A DNA stretch of 64,000 bases from Virgibacillus_F sp049310925. Lineage in GTDB: Bacteria; Bacillota; Bacilli; Bacillales; Amphibacillaceae. Both the position numbers and the translations under genes were made by a program. The stretch lies in NCBI RefSeq assembly GCF_049310925.1, contig NZ_JBMERP010000001.1, forward strand, positions 124,001-188,000, read 5' to 3'. Within the stretch, counting starts at the first letter, position 1, and each line of letters begins with the position of its first letter. This document shows, piece by piece, positions 34,915-42,822 of this stretch. The notes below the pieces were generated by a model. That model saw nothing but the letters and a program-made list of their open reading frames with translations, had not been told where the DNA came from and did not search any database.

Positions 34915-35604
34915 ATGACTATTGGAATAATTGGTGCAATGGATGAAGAAGTGGAGCTATTAAAAGAGAGCATTACAAATAAAAACGAACAAACAGTTGC
35001 CAATTGTTTGTTCGTAACAGGGCTTTTGGGCGGTAAAGAAGTAGTCCTACTAAAGTCAGGTATCGGAAAAGTAAACGCTGCTATGGCAACTACTATTTTG
35101 CATGAGCGTTTTCATCCAACCTATATCATTAATACTGGTTCTGCCGGTGGTTTTGCGGAAGAATTAGAAATTGGTGATATTGTTGTATCTTCCCACGTTA
35201 CACATCATGATGTAGACGTAACAGCCTTTAATTACGCTTATGGTCAGGTACCCGGTATGCCGGCTATGTTCGCAGCAGATTCAAAACTGGTCTCAATAGC
35301 ATTGAATGTAGCCAATTCTCTATCAGTCACGGCTAAAGAAGGTATAATAGCAACTGCGGATACCTTCATGAGCGATCTTAATCATGTAAAACGAATTAAA
35401 GAGATATTTCCAAGTATGATTGCCGCAGAAATGGAAGCTGCAGCAGTTGCACAAGTGAGTTACCAGTACAATACACCTTTTGTGGTTATACGTGCACTTT
35501 CAGATATAGCGGGTAAAGAATCATCCGTTTCCTTCGATGCATTTATAGATAAGGCAGCTAAGAATGCTGCAACTCTAATTATGAAAATGATTAAGGAACT
35601 TTAA
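34915..35604 (+). CDS. mtnN: 5'-methylthioadenosine/S-adenosylhomocysteine nucleosidase
   Basis: The 229-residue enzyme cleaves MTA and SAH to adenine and a thio-ribose in methionine salvage and methyl recycling. It starts MTIGIIGAMDEEVELL. The conserved NTGSAGGF, the purine-binding MEAAAVAQV with its catalytic-region Glu, and RALSDIAG follow. ATG 34915 has GTGGAGG in front. In B. subtilis yrrT, mccA and mccB follow; here they are absent and yrhC comes next. Confidence 0.94.
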   Translation: MTIGIIGAMDEEVELLKESITNKNEQTVANCLFVTGLLGGKEVVLLKSGIGKVNAAMATTILHERFHPTYIINTGSAGGFAEELEIGDIVVSSHVTHHDVDVTAFNYAYGQVPGMPAMFAADSKLVSIALNVANSLSVTAKEGIIATADTFMSDLNHVKRIKEIFPSMIAAEMEAAAVAQVSYQYNTPFVVIRALSDIAGKESSVSFDAFIDKAAKNAATLIMKMIKEL

Positions 35605-35626
35605 CTATTACCATATATTGCTTTAT

Positions 35627-35673
35627 AAAAACCTCTCTCTTTCATGGTACGATTCATGTTGGGGAGGTTTTTT
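35627..35673 (+). terminator. Terminator hairpin after mtnN that covers the yrhC ribosome site
   Basis: AAAAACCTC pairs with GAGGTTTTT, and an inner TCATG/CATG pairing extends the fold. The 3' arm includes the GGGGAGG ribosome site used by the next ORF at 35677, so the same hairpin could end mtnN transcripts or mask that site. Confidence 0.75.
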
Positions 35674-35676
35674 ACT

Positions 35677-35919
35677 ATGCATAACAAACAAAAGTATTTA
35701 GAAAACAAGCGTAAAGACTATCATTCATTTATTCAGACTTTATTTATTCTTACTATCTATTTTTATATAGGTTTTGTTATAGATATTTATGAGAGGCCAC
35801 TAACCAATCACACGGATATTCTTACAGTATTATTATTGTCTTCTTTAACAGTGTTAACATTTTCTATAGTTAAATATAATCATATCAAACAGCAATTAGA
35901 AGAGGATAATCAAGCGTGA
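35677..35919 (+). CDS. yrhC: YrhC-like small membrane protein
   Basis: The 80-residue protein has two hydrophobic helices, about 22-42 and 48-66, with charged ends, fitting the YrhC family seen near mtnN/mccAB in B. subtilis. GGGGAGG precedes ATG 35677. The open frame upstream to 35644 runs through the terminator hairpin. The last codons are part of a 12-bp perfect palindrome shared with the convergent sigK gene. Function is unknown. Confidence 0.7.
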   Translation: MHNKQKYLENKRKDYHSFIQTLFILTIYFYIGFVIDIYERPLTNHTDILTVLLLSSLTVLTFSIVKYNHIKQQLEEDNQA

Positions 35920-35928
35920 TTATCCTCT
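35901..35928. terminator. Palindrome shared by the ends of yrhC and sigK
   Basis: AGAGGATAATCA and TGATTATCCTCT form a perfect 12-bp stem with a four-base loop. The two convergent stop codons (35917-35919 and 35920-35922) abut inside the 3' arm. On the plus strand GTTTCTTTT follows. Confidence 0.7.
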
Positions 35929-36636
35929 GTTTCTTTTAGGATTTTCCTGTTTAAAGTACTCATGAAATACTTTCATTAATGCTCGTTTTTCGATGCGGGA
36001 AACGTAGCTTCTAGATATATTTAGCATCTTGGCAATTTCCCGTTGTGTCATTTCCTGATAATTGTTTAGACCATATCGATAGATAATTACTTCTCTTTCT
36101 CTTTCGTCTAATATAGAGAAATACTTTTTCATCTTGTCTAATTCCATATGTAATTGAATGTATTCAATTACATCCTCTGATTCTGTTTCCAAAATATCGA
36201 TTAAGCTTATTTCGTTTCCTTCTTTGTCCTGACCGATTGGATCGTGCAAAGAGACGTCTTTTTTGACCTTTTTCAAAGCTCTTAAGTGCATCAAAATTTC
36301 GTTTTCAATACAACGGGCAGCATAGGTGGCTAGTTTTGTTCCCTTGTCTGGTGAGAAACTTTCGATGCCTTTAATTAATCCTATTGTCCCTATTGAAATT
36401 AGATCTTCCATATCTTCTCCTGTGTTTTCAAACTTCTTGACGATGTGAGCAACCAAACGAAGATTGTGTTCGATAAGCATATTTCTAGCATGCCCATCGC
36501 CGTTTTGCATAGCTTTTATAAACTTCGCTTCTTCATCAGGTGGAAGTGGTTGCGGGAACGCATGATTTTTTACATATGAAACGAAAAAGAGCGTTTCTTT
36601 TATTAATAATGCAAGAACGCTTAAAATACTCGACAA
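35920..36636 (-). CDS. sigK: Mother-cell sporulation sigma factor SigK
   Basis: The sigma factor of about 238 residues directs late mother-cell genes. Region 2 shows HARNMLIEHNLRLVAHIVKK and EDLISIGTIGLIKGIE. The core-binding, promoter-reading and C-terminal QREIAKMLNISRSYVSRIEKRA segments are all present. The hydrophobic first 20 or so residues should be the pro-sequence removed by SpoIVFB. The start is probably TTG 36636, seven bases after AGGAGG; the in-frame GTG at 36645 overlaps that site. The gene is continuous, unlike the skin-interrupted B. subtilis gene. Confidence 0.93.
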   Translation of the reverse strand: MSSILSVLALLIKETLFFVSYVKNHAFPQPLPPDEEAKFIKAMQNGDGHARNMLIEHNLRLVAHIVKKFENTGEDMEDLISIGTIGLIKGIESFSPDKGTKLATYAARCIENEILMHLRALKKVKKDVSLHDPIGQDKEGNEISLIDILETESEDVIEYIQLHMELDKMKKYFSILDEREREVIIYRYGLNNYQEMTQREIAKMLNISRSYVSRIEKRALMKVFHEYFKQENPKRNRG

Positions 36637-36735
36637 ATCATACACCTCCTGACATTGCCACTAGGCATTGGCCTATAATTTATCTATATGTCAGAGGGGG
36701 GAGTTTAGTGTATGTCCGGATAAAGAAGACAAATA

Positions 36736-36765
36736 AAAAGTGACTATTGTCTAATAGTCACTTTT
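36736..36765 (-). terminator. Terminator of the mrp operon overlapping the mrpG end
   Basis: AAAAGTGACTATT and AATAGTCACTTTT form a perfect 13-bp stem with a four-base loop; on the minus strand a further T-rich stretch follows. The mrpG stop codon and its last codons lie within the stem. Confidence 0.9.
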
Positions 36766-37144
36766 CGTTCAGGGATTCCTTTATTCTTTTTTGAATAGCT
36801 TCTTCATATGCGTCATTTTGGTTAAAGGTTACTGGTTTTACACCATTTCGATGTGCTGCTCTGGAAATCATATGAGATGAAACTGGAGCAGTTAACATGG
36901 TAAATACAATGGCTAGAAGTAACTTTCCACTAATTATTGATTGGGCTACGTACAGATACAAAAATGATCCTATTAGCACCCCAGCTATTCCTAATGTTGC
37001 TGCCTTTGTTGCAGCATGCAGACGAGTAAATATATCTGGAAATCTTATTACACCTATCGCACTTGATAAAAGAAAGAATGTACCAGACAATATTAAAAAA
37101 CTAATAGCAAAGTTTAAAATAATTTTAATCCAAATTTCTATCAA
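36758..37144 (-). CDS. mrpG: Na+/H+ antiporter subunit MrpG
   Basis: This membrane subunit of about 128 residues has three hydrophobic helices and the family motif GVIRFPDIFTRLHAATKAATLG, near residue 35. It is the last gene of the Mrp complex. TTG 37144 (MIEIWIKII) has AAAAGG at suitable distance and is preferred to the more upstream TTG at 37162. It overlaps the end of mrpF by about 20 bases. Confidence 0.9.
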   Translation of the reverse strand: MIEIWIKIILNFAISFLILSGTFFLLSSAIGVIRFPDIFTRLHAATKAATLGIAGVLIGSFLYLYVAQSIISGKLLLAIVFTMLTAPVSSHMISRAAHRNGVKPVTFNQNDAYEEAIQKRIKESLNEK

Positions 37145-37436
37145 TGATAACACCCTTTTCAAGAAATTTTGCGATTGCCAACGTGCCGATAAACAAAAGA
37201 ATTCCTATTAACAGTATAACGTCGTTAAAGTTTGTTGAATTTAGTTTAATTGCCATCAGGGCAGCTAATCCCATTAAACCCATACCAATCGTATCCAGGG
37301 CAACTGCACGGTCTGCATTAGATGGGCCAACAATTATACGATATAAAAGTAACACTAATGAAATAGCAATTCCAATTATTGAGAGTAACGTTGAATAATA
37401 AAGTAAACTTTCAGTTAGATTTAGAAGCTCATTCAT
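37125..37436 (-). CDS. mrpF: Na+/H+ antiporter subunit MrpF
   Basis: The 103-residue protein has three membrane helices and the signature GPSNADRAVALDTIG near residue 37, which is typical of MrpF/MnhF. GGAGG upstream lies inside the mrpE end, and the stop TGA of mrpE overlaps the ATG, so translation is coupled. Confidence 0.92.
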   Translation of the reverse strand: MNELLNLTESLLYYSTLLSIIGIAISLVLLLYRIIVGPSNADRAVALDTIGMGLMGLAALMAIKLNSTNFNDVILLIGILLFIGTLAIAKFLEKGVIIDRNLD

Positions 37437-37909
37437 CGTGTAACCTCCATTATCGCTTTTTCAAAAGTATTTTTGATCTCTGCTATGGCCTCATCAATGT
37501 CATCAATGTCCATTGCATGAATATATAGATGTGTGTTGTCTTCCGAGATTGCTACTGTTAATGTTCCGGGTGTTAATGTAATTAAGTTTGCCAGCAAAGT
37601 AATTTCCCAATTACTTTTCAACTGTGTAGGCATTGCAAAGATTGCAGGCTCAAATTCTGGCTTTCGCTTATAGACTAATTTAATAATGTCTAAGTTAGCT
37701 GATATTAATTCCTTGATGAACAAAAGAACTAGCTGTATAGTCTTGAAAAACCGTTTTAGGTAAAATGAATCTGGAATAAAACGATTTAACACTAACAACA
37801 ATAGTATCCCAAGCATATAACCACCTATAAAGCTAGCCGTTGTGTATGTCTCTTTTAAGAACATCCACATTACTGCAACGATCAAGTTGATTACAATCTG
37901 AAATGTCAT
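37433..37909 (-). CDS. mrpE: Na+/H+ antiporter subunit MrpE
   Basis: The 158-residue protein has about three N-terminal membrane segments. A conserved cytoplasmic part carries LLANLITLTPGTLTVAI and HAMDIDD, typical of MrpE. MrpE is needed for assembly or stability of the complex in Bacillus. It lies eight bases downstream of mrpD. Confidence 0.92.
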   Translation of the reverse strand: MTFQIVINLIVAVMWMFLKETYTTASFIGGYMLGILLLLVLNRFIPDSFYLKRFFKTIQLVLLFIKELISANLDIIKLVYKRKPEFEPAIFAMPTQLKSNWEITLLANLITLTPGTLTVAISEDNTHLYIHAMDIDDIDEAIAEIKNTFEKAIMEVTR

Positions 37910-37917
37910 AAGCTTAT

Positions 37918-39399
37918 TTACTCCTTTAAAACAGCATCAATATATATATCTGGGTCTAGCAGATAAGAAGAAATTTCCTGAATCGTAGGATAAACGAACT
38001 CAGCACCTACACCTAGAATAACAGAAAATGTAAGCAAAAAGATAATTGGTCCAATTAATCCTTTTGTTGATTTTAGGTTTGACTCAAACTCTGGATTCTT
38101 TTCACCCCAGAATCCTTTGATAAAGATTTTCATTATTGAATACAAAATTAACAAGCTTGACAATAACGCAATAATGACTATGGCAATTTCACCATCTGCC
38201 AAAGCGCCTTTTAACAATAATAATTTCCCTATAAACCCACTAAATGGAGGAATACCAGCTAGAATAAAAGCAGCCAGAAATAAAAGCCATCCAAGAACAG
38301 GATAGTAATGAATCAGACCGCCCATCTTTCTTAGGTCTGATGTACCAGCTACATATGCGATTGTACCAACCAGGAGGAACAAGGCACATTTTATGATCAT
38401 ATCGTGAATCAAATAATAGACTGAACCGCTCATTGCGTCCTGATTAAATACACCTATACCCATAATGATAAAACCAATAGCGGGAATGATGTTGTAGGCT
38501 ATTATAAGCTTTACATTATTCGTTGAGAGGGCGCCTAGGATACCAAATATCATTGACAAACCTGCGATCCAAATAAATGTTTGGTGTGTTAAATCAAGCT
38601 TGTAAACAAATATCAGTGAAAATACACGTAATATCGAGTAAATGCCTACCTTTGTTAATAATGCACCAAATAAAGCAGAAACGACTGGGTTAGGAACAAC
38701 ATACGATTTTGGCATCCAGTAGAACAACGGAAATAATGCTGCTTTTGTAGCAAATACGAAAAAGAACAAAATCCCTATTGTTGTTAAAATTCCTTTTTGA
38801 TCAACTTCTTGAACACGCTCAGCAATATGCGCCATATTAACCGTTCCAACAACTCCATACAAAAATGCTACAGCTGTAACAAAAAGTATAGAAGAGAAGA
38901 GGTTGATCAATACATACTTTATCGACTCACGAAGTTGCACTTTGCCTCCACCGAGAACTATTAAAGCGTAGGAGGCCATCAATAACACCTCAAAAAATAC
39001 AAATAAATTAAAAAGATCTCCCGTTAAAAAAGCCCCTGATACACCTGTAATCAAAAAGAACATAAACGAGTAAAAGTAATGTTGCTCTTGTTTTAATGTC
39101 ATAGAATGAGGTGCATAAAAAGCACATGCTGTAAGAATAATATTTGTTGTTAAAACAAGAATTATTGCAAGCGGATCAGCTACTAAAATTATTCCGTATG
39201 GAGCAGGCCATGCTCCAGTCTCCAGTATAATAGTTCCTCTATTAATAACCTGCCAGGTAATATATGACACAATTAACAGACTGGAAATGGAAAAAATTTT
39301 GGTCCATAATCTCACTAATTCAACTTTTTTTGGAAAGAAAGCAAGAATTATACCAGCTAATAATGGAATGATGATTGGTAATACTGCTAAATTACTCAT
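37918..39399 (-). CDS. mrpD: Na+/H+ antiporter subunit MrpD
   Basis: The 493-residue polytopic subunit is homologous to complex I subunits NuoM/N, with about 14 membrane helices. The proton-path glutamate lies in the helix LFNLFVFFEVLLMASYAL near residue 135, and KAALFPLFYWMPKSY carries the key lysine. It overlaps mrpC by eight bases. Together with MrpA it forms the antiporter-like core. Confidence 0.94.
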   Translation of the reverse strand: MSNLAVLPIIIPLLAGIILAFFPKKVELVRLWTKIFSISSLLIVSYITWQVINRGTIILETGAWPAPYGIILVADPLAIILVLTTNIILTACAFYAPHSMTLKQEQHYFYSFMFFLITGVSGAFLTGDLFNLFVFFEVLLMASYALIVLGGGKVQLRESIKYVLINLFSSILFVTAVAFLYGVVGTVNMAHIAERVQEVDQKGILTTIGILFFFVFATKAALFPLFYWMPKSYVVPNPVVSALFGALLTKVGIYSILRVFSLIFVYKLDLTHQTFIWIAGLSMIFGILGALSTNNVKLIIAYNIIPAIGFIIMGIGVFNQDAMSGSVYYLIHDMIIKCALFLLVGTIAYVAGTSDLRKMGGLIHYYPVLGWLLFLAAFILAGIPPFSGFIGKLLLLKGALADGEIAIVIIALLSSLLILYSIMKIFIKGFWGEKNPEFESNLKSTKGLIGPIIFLLTFSVILGVGAEFVYPTIQEISSYLLDPDIYIDAVLKE

Positions 39400-39733
39400 T
39401 TTCGCTACTACCCCTTAATTTATCCATGTTATCTGTTTCATTATCATTTGCAGCTCGGTATGCCAAAACCAGTAGTAGGCTGGTTACGCCAAAGCTGATT
39501 ACAATTGATGTTAGAATTAAAGCCTGTGGTAATGGATCTGTATAATTGGTAACCCCTTCTTGAAGAATAGGAGCCTTTCCGTCTTTTAATTTACCCATTG
39601 TTAAAATAAATAGATGTGCACCATGTGACAGAAGGGCTGTACCAATAATAATACGTATAAGTTGTTTTTGAAGGAGGTTGTATATACCTGCAGCAAATAA
39701 TAGCCCTGCAAGTATACAAATGATAATTTCCAT
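39392..39733 (-). CDS. mrpC: Na+/H+ antiporter subunit MrpC
   Basis: This 113-residue protein, homologous to NuoK, has three membrane helices with TALLSHGAHLFILTMG near residue 32 and TDPLPQALILTSIVI near residue 65. AAAGGAGG in the last codons of mrpA lies eight bases before the ATG, and the mrpA stop is directly followed by this ATG (TAAATG). The position normally taken by mrpB is missing. Confidence 0.93.
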   Translation of the reverse strand: MEIIICILAGLLFAAGIYNLLQKQLIRIIIGTALLSHGAHLFILTMGKLKDGKAPILQEGVTNYTDPLPQALILTSIVISFGVTSLLLVLAYRAANDNETDNMDKLRGSSENE

Positions 39734-42067
39734 TTATTCTGCCTCCTTTTTTCGCTTTATTTTAATGAGGCTGTAGATTGCAAGGGCTGCGATACCTAAT
39801 ACAGTTATCTCAAATAACGTATCAAGCCCACGCATATCCACCAATATCACATTGACTACGTTATCACCGCCACCTAAAGAGTGGGAAGTGTGTATGAAAT
39901 ATTCTGCAATAGAATCAAACCAATCACTACTATGGGCAGAAATTCCGATTAATGTCATCATTGTGCCGAAGCTTAAAGATATAACTGCATTTAATAGTTT
40001 AGACTTTTTAGATTCCTTAGGGACCTGTAACTTCGGTAAGTGGAAAAAGCATAATAGAAACAATGCAACTGTTATTGTTTCAATAACAAGTTGTGTTAAT
40101 GCTAAATCCGGAGCTCGATAGATGACAAACAGAATTGCGACTCCATAACCCACTACACCCAGAACAAGTATTGCAGCAACATTATGTTTTGCAAAAATTG
40201 TTCCAATTGCTGCAGCAATCATAACGGCAACTACAGTAAGCTCGATAGTTGTCACATTCAATGTCTCATCAGGCTCAAAGAAGAAGCCTCCTGTTAAGCC
40301 CATAATAATAAAAGTAAATGCCACTGTAGTACTTAATATCAATGCCACATACAGCTTTAGTGAACCATTCATATAAAACCCAGTTACTTTTTGGGAATAA
40401 ACTTCTAATTTTTCTAAGATTGCATCGTAAGCCCTATTTAGACTTAACTTACCAGGAAAGAAAGAATAAACACCAGTCCATCTTTTGCGTGTAAGAACTA
40501 ATAAGGTGCCTAGACCAACCACGATCAATGACATATAGAATTGCGGTTCCCATCCATGCCAGTAGGCAATATGTTTATGTGTTTCTACACCGCTTATAGC
40601 CTCAGCAGCATGTGCCAAAAATGTTCCATTGAACAAATTAGGAAATAGTCCGATGATAATGACCAGACTCACTAACAGGATAGGAGAGATCAGCATGCCT
40701 AGTGGTGCTTCATGCGGTTTCTTTGGCAATTCTTTCTCTTTATGTTTGCCTGCAAAGACGCCAAACAGGAAATACATTGAATAAACAAATGTAAAAATAC
40801 TTCCCAAAACAGCTAGCCAAGGAATGATCATAATAAGCCATTCTGCAAAAGCGCCGACATTTTCATTTAAATGAAGACTAGATTTAAAGAAAAGTTCTTT
40901 ACTATAAAAACCATTTAGAAATGGAAGTGGTACACCGGCCATTGAAAAAGTACCAAATAACGCTAAAGTTGCTGTTATCGGCATAAAGGTAAGTAATCCG
41001 CCTAGTTTACGTATGTCCCTTGTACCAGTTTCATGATCCACGATCCCAGCAACCATAAACAGACTCCCTTTAAAAGTCGCATGGTTTAAGATATGGAATA
41101 CAGCAGCGAATACAGCTAGCTTTGTACCAAATCCTAGCATAGCCATAATCATACCCAACTGACTTATAGTTGAAAAAGCCAGAATAGCCTTTAAATCAGT
41201 TTGTCTAACTGCCATATAAGATCCCCAGCATAATGTGACAATACCTGCAATGGTGACAATAATAAAGAACCATTCGTAACCTGCAAATATAGGTGAGAAC
41301 CTAGCTACAAGAAATAATCCGGCTTTAACCATCGTAGCAGAATGGAGATAGGCACTAACAGGGGTAGGTGCTTCCATTGCATCTGGTAGCCAAATATGAA
41401 AAGGAAACTGAGCAGATTTGGTAAATGCCCCCATAAGAATAAACCCAAGAATTAATGGGAGATAAGCGCTATTTAGGATAACCTCTTTTTGATCGATCAT
41501 TGCTTGAATACTCGTGGTATCTGTAATGATTGATAAGAGAATAAATCCACCAAACATACTTAAACCACCTAAAATAGTGATCAGCATAGACTTTAATGCA
41601 CCATAGCGCGACCGTTCATTAAAGTGCCAATAGCCAATTAACAAAAAGGAAGATATAGAAGTCAACTCCCAAAATGTATAGAGAACAAAAACATTGTCTG
41701 ATAGGACAACTCCAAGCATTCCTGCCATAAACAATATCAAATAGACATAAAAATGTCCTAAACGTTCAGTTTTATCGAGGTAATAGATCGAGTACAGAAC
41801 AACTAATGCACCAATGCCGCTTATTAATAAGACAAAAAGCAGACTTAAACCATCCAGGTAAAAATCTAGATTTATGGACAAAGAAGGTATCCAATAATAG
41901 GTTTTTTTGATAGGCGAGAAGTTAGTACCGATAAACTGGATAAAGTAGAGAAAAATTACGAAAGGGACAAAGAAGACAAATATTCCTGTATGTACCTTAT
42001 GTTTAACTTTGCTTAAGAATGGAATTAAGCAGGCAATTAGAAGTGGAAGTAAAACTGCGAAAATCAT
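39734..42067 (-). CDS. mrpA: Na+/H+ antiporter subunit MrpA
   Basis: The 777-residue subunit resembles NuoL and carries the Mrp-specific C-terminal extension. The proton-path motif LYTFWELTSISSFLLIGYW is near residue 130. The lysine helix TKSAQFPFHIWLPDAMEAP is near 215. The C-terminal domain ends in VDMRGLDTLFEITVLGIAAL, as in complete MrpA. Length is slightly below that of B. subtilis MrpA as I recall it. No MrpB-like GGGFIGGL segment is fused to either end. AAGGAGG precedes the ATG. It is first in the operon. Confidence 0.94.
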   Translation of the reverse strand: MIFAVLLPLLIACLIPFLSKVKHKVHTGIFVFFVPFVIFLYFIQFIGTNFSPIKKTYYWIPSLSINLDFYLDGLSLLFVLLISGIGALVVLYSIYYLDKTERLGHFYVYLILFMAGMLGVVLSDNVFVLYTFWELTSISSFLLIGYWHFNERSRYGALKSMLITILGGLSMFGGFILLSIITDTTSIQAMIDQKEVILNSAYLPLILGFILMGAFTKSAQFPFHIWLPDAMEAPTPVSAYLHSATMVKAGLFLVARFSPIFAGYEWFFIIVTIAGIVTLCWGSYMAVRQTDLKAILAFSTISQLGMIMAMLGFGTKLAVFAAVFHILNHATFKGSLFMVAGIVDHETGTRDIRKLGGLLTFMPITATLALFGTFSMAGVPLPFLNGFYSKELFFKSSLHLNENVGAFAEWLIMIIPWLAVLGSIFTFVYSMYFLFGVFAGKHKEKELPKKPHEAPLGMLISPILLVSLVIIIGLFPNLFNGTFLAHAAEAISGVETHKHIAYWHGWEPQFYMSLIVVGLGTLLVLTRKRWTGVYSFFPGKLSLNRAYDAILEKLEVYSQKVTGFYMNGSLKLYVALILSTTVAFTFIIMGLTGGFFFEPDETLNVTTIELTVVAVMIAAAIGTIFAKHNVAAILVLGVVGYGVAILFVIYRAPDLALTQLVIETITVALFLLCFFHLPKLQVPKESKKSKLLNAVISLSFGTMMTLIGISAHSSDWFDSIAEYFIHTSHSLGGGDNVVNVILVDMRGLDTLFEITVLGIAALAIYSLIKIKRKKEAE

Positions 42068-42187
42068 CTAATTGGATTCCTCCTTGAATAATATAAAATC
42101 ATTTTTTAACTTTGATGAGAATTTTTGTAAAAGAATAGTAAAATACACCGTACAGTAAGTATAAACTGTAATTAGATTTTATGATAG

Positions 42188-42235
42188 TGGATAAGCTATT
42201 CTCAAGCTAATAATACTCAAAAGATAGCTTATCAT
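42188..42235. promoter_or_regulatory. Inverted repeat upstream of mrpA
   Basis: GATAAGCTAT and ATAGCTTATC are perfect 10-bp arms 24 bases apart in the mrp leader region. There is no T run, so this looks more like a regulator site or leader structure than a terminator. Confidence 0.4.
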
Positions 42236-42254
42236 AAGTTTGGTCATTGAAAAA

Positions 42255-42292
42255 TAAAAAACCCTTATCATTAACAAATAATGATAAGGGTA
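42255..42292 (-). terminator. Terminator of sda
   Basis: ACCCTTATCATT and AATGATAAGGGT form a perfect stem. On the minus strand it is followed by TTTTTTATTTTT. It lies 23 bases after the sda stop. Confidence 0.88.
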
Positions 42293-42314
42293 ACCATAGT
42301 TAATTTTAAAATAA

Positions 42315-42455
42315 CTATCCAGAGCATTTCATTTTATGGGTCAGTCTTCTTTTGTGGATTTCTTTTTCAATTAAATAAATGAAGTCGGGGCTTAGCTTTA
42401 ATTCATATGCTTTATGGTATGATTCTAGTAATAATTCATCGGATAAGTGATTCAT
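42315..42455 (-). CDS. sda: Sporulation histidine kinase inhibitor Sda
   Basis: This 46-residue protein (MNHLSDELLLESYHKAYELK at the start) keeps the Sda pattern LSDELLxESYxKAxExxLxxDFIxLIExEI. Sda forms a helical hairpin that blocks KinA and so stops sporulation when replication is disturbed. AGGAGG lies about 9 bases before the ATG. The gene is next to yqeG on the opposite strand, as in B. subtilis. It has its own promoter, DnaA boxes upstream, and a terminator. Confidence 0.92.
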   Translation of the reverse strand: MNHLSDELLLESYHKAYELKLSPDFIYLIEKEIHKRRLTHKMKCSG

Positions 42456-42506
42456 GAACTATAGCCCTCCTAAATTGTATTACGGTTTATTACTTAATGT
42501 ACGTTT

Positions 42507-42535
42507 AATTTACCATGAAACCCTTGATAGGACAA
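42507..42535 (-). promoter_or_regulatory. Sigma-A promoter of sda
   Basis: On the minus strand TTGTCC (42535-42530), a 17-base spacer, and TAAATT (42512-42507) fit a sigma-A promoter about 50 bases upstream of the sda start codon. Confidence 0.65.
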
Positions 42536-42543
42536 GGTATTAG

Positions 42544-42643
42544 TTATCTACAACGCCCTGTAGATAACTTGTGAATAAAAAGTGAAAAAAATGTCGTATC
42601 ACCTGATTTATAAGTGTTTCCATTGTGAGTAAAGTTATCCACA
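42544..42643. promoter_or_regulatory. DnaA-box cluster upstream of sda
   Basis: Five DnaA-box-like nonamers lie within 100 bp. TTATCCACA (42635-42643) and TTATTCACA (42570-42578, minus) are perfect TTATNCACA boxes. TTATCTACA at 42544-42552, its mirror at 42559-42567, and TTACTCACA at 42624-42632 (minus) each differ by one base. The first ends nine bases before the sda -35 box. In B. subtilis sda is activated by DnaA, and a DnaA-box cluster near yqeG has been described. Confidence 0.88.
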
Positions 42644-42754
42644 ACGAGAAAAATAGGGGAATTTGTCGAACGTTTTTTAACAATTTATAGTTGTTTTTCG
42701 CATATAATTGGACCTTTGATAAAAGACAAATTTCGCTAGTAGTTCAAAATTATG

Positions 42755-42783
42755 TTAAATTGTTATAGGATATAGTATATAAT
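42755..42783 (+). promoter_or_regulatory. Sigma-A promoter of the yqeG operon
   Basis: TATAAT (42778-42783) is perfect, and a weaker TTAAAT stands 17 bases upstream. It lies 39 bases before the yqeG start. Confidence 0.6.
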
Positions 42784-42822
42784 GGACTATTCTTGATCTT
42801 AGTTAATAATGAGGTGTAAACA

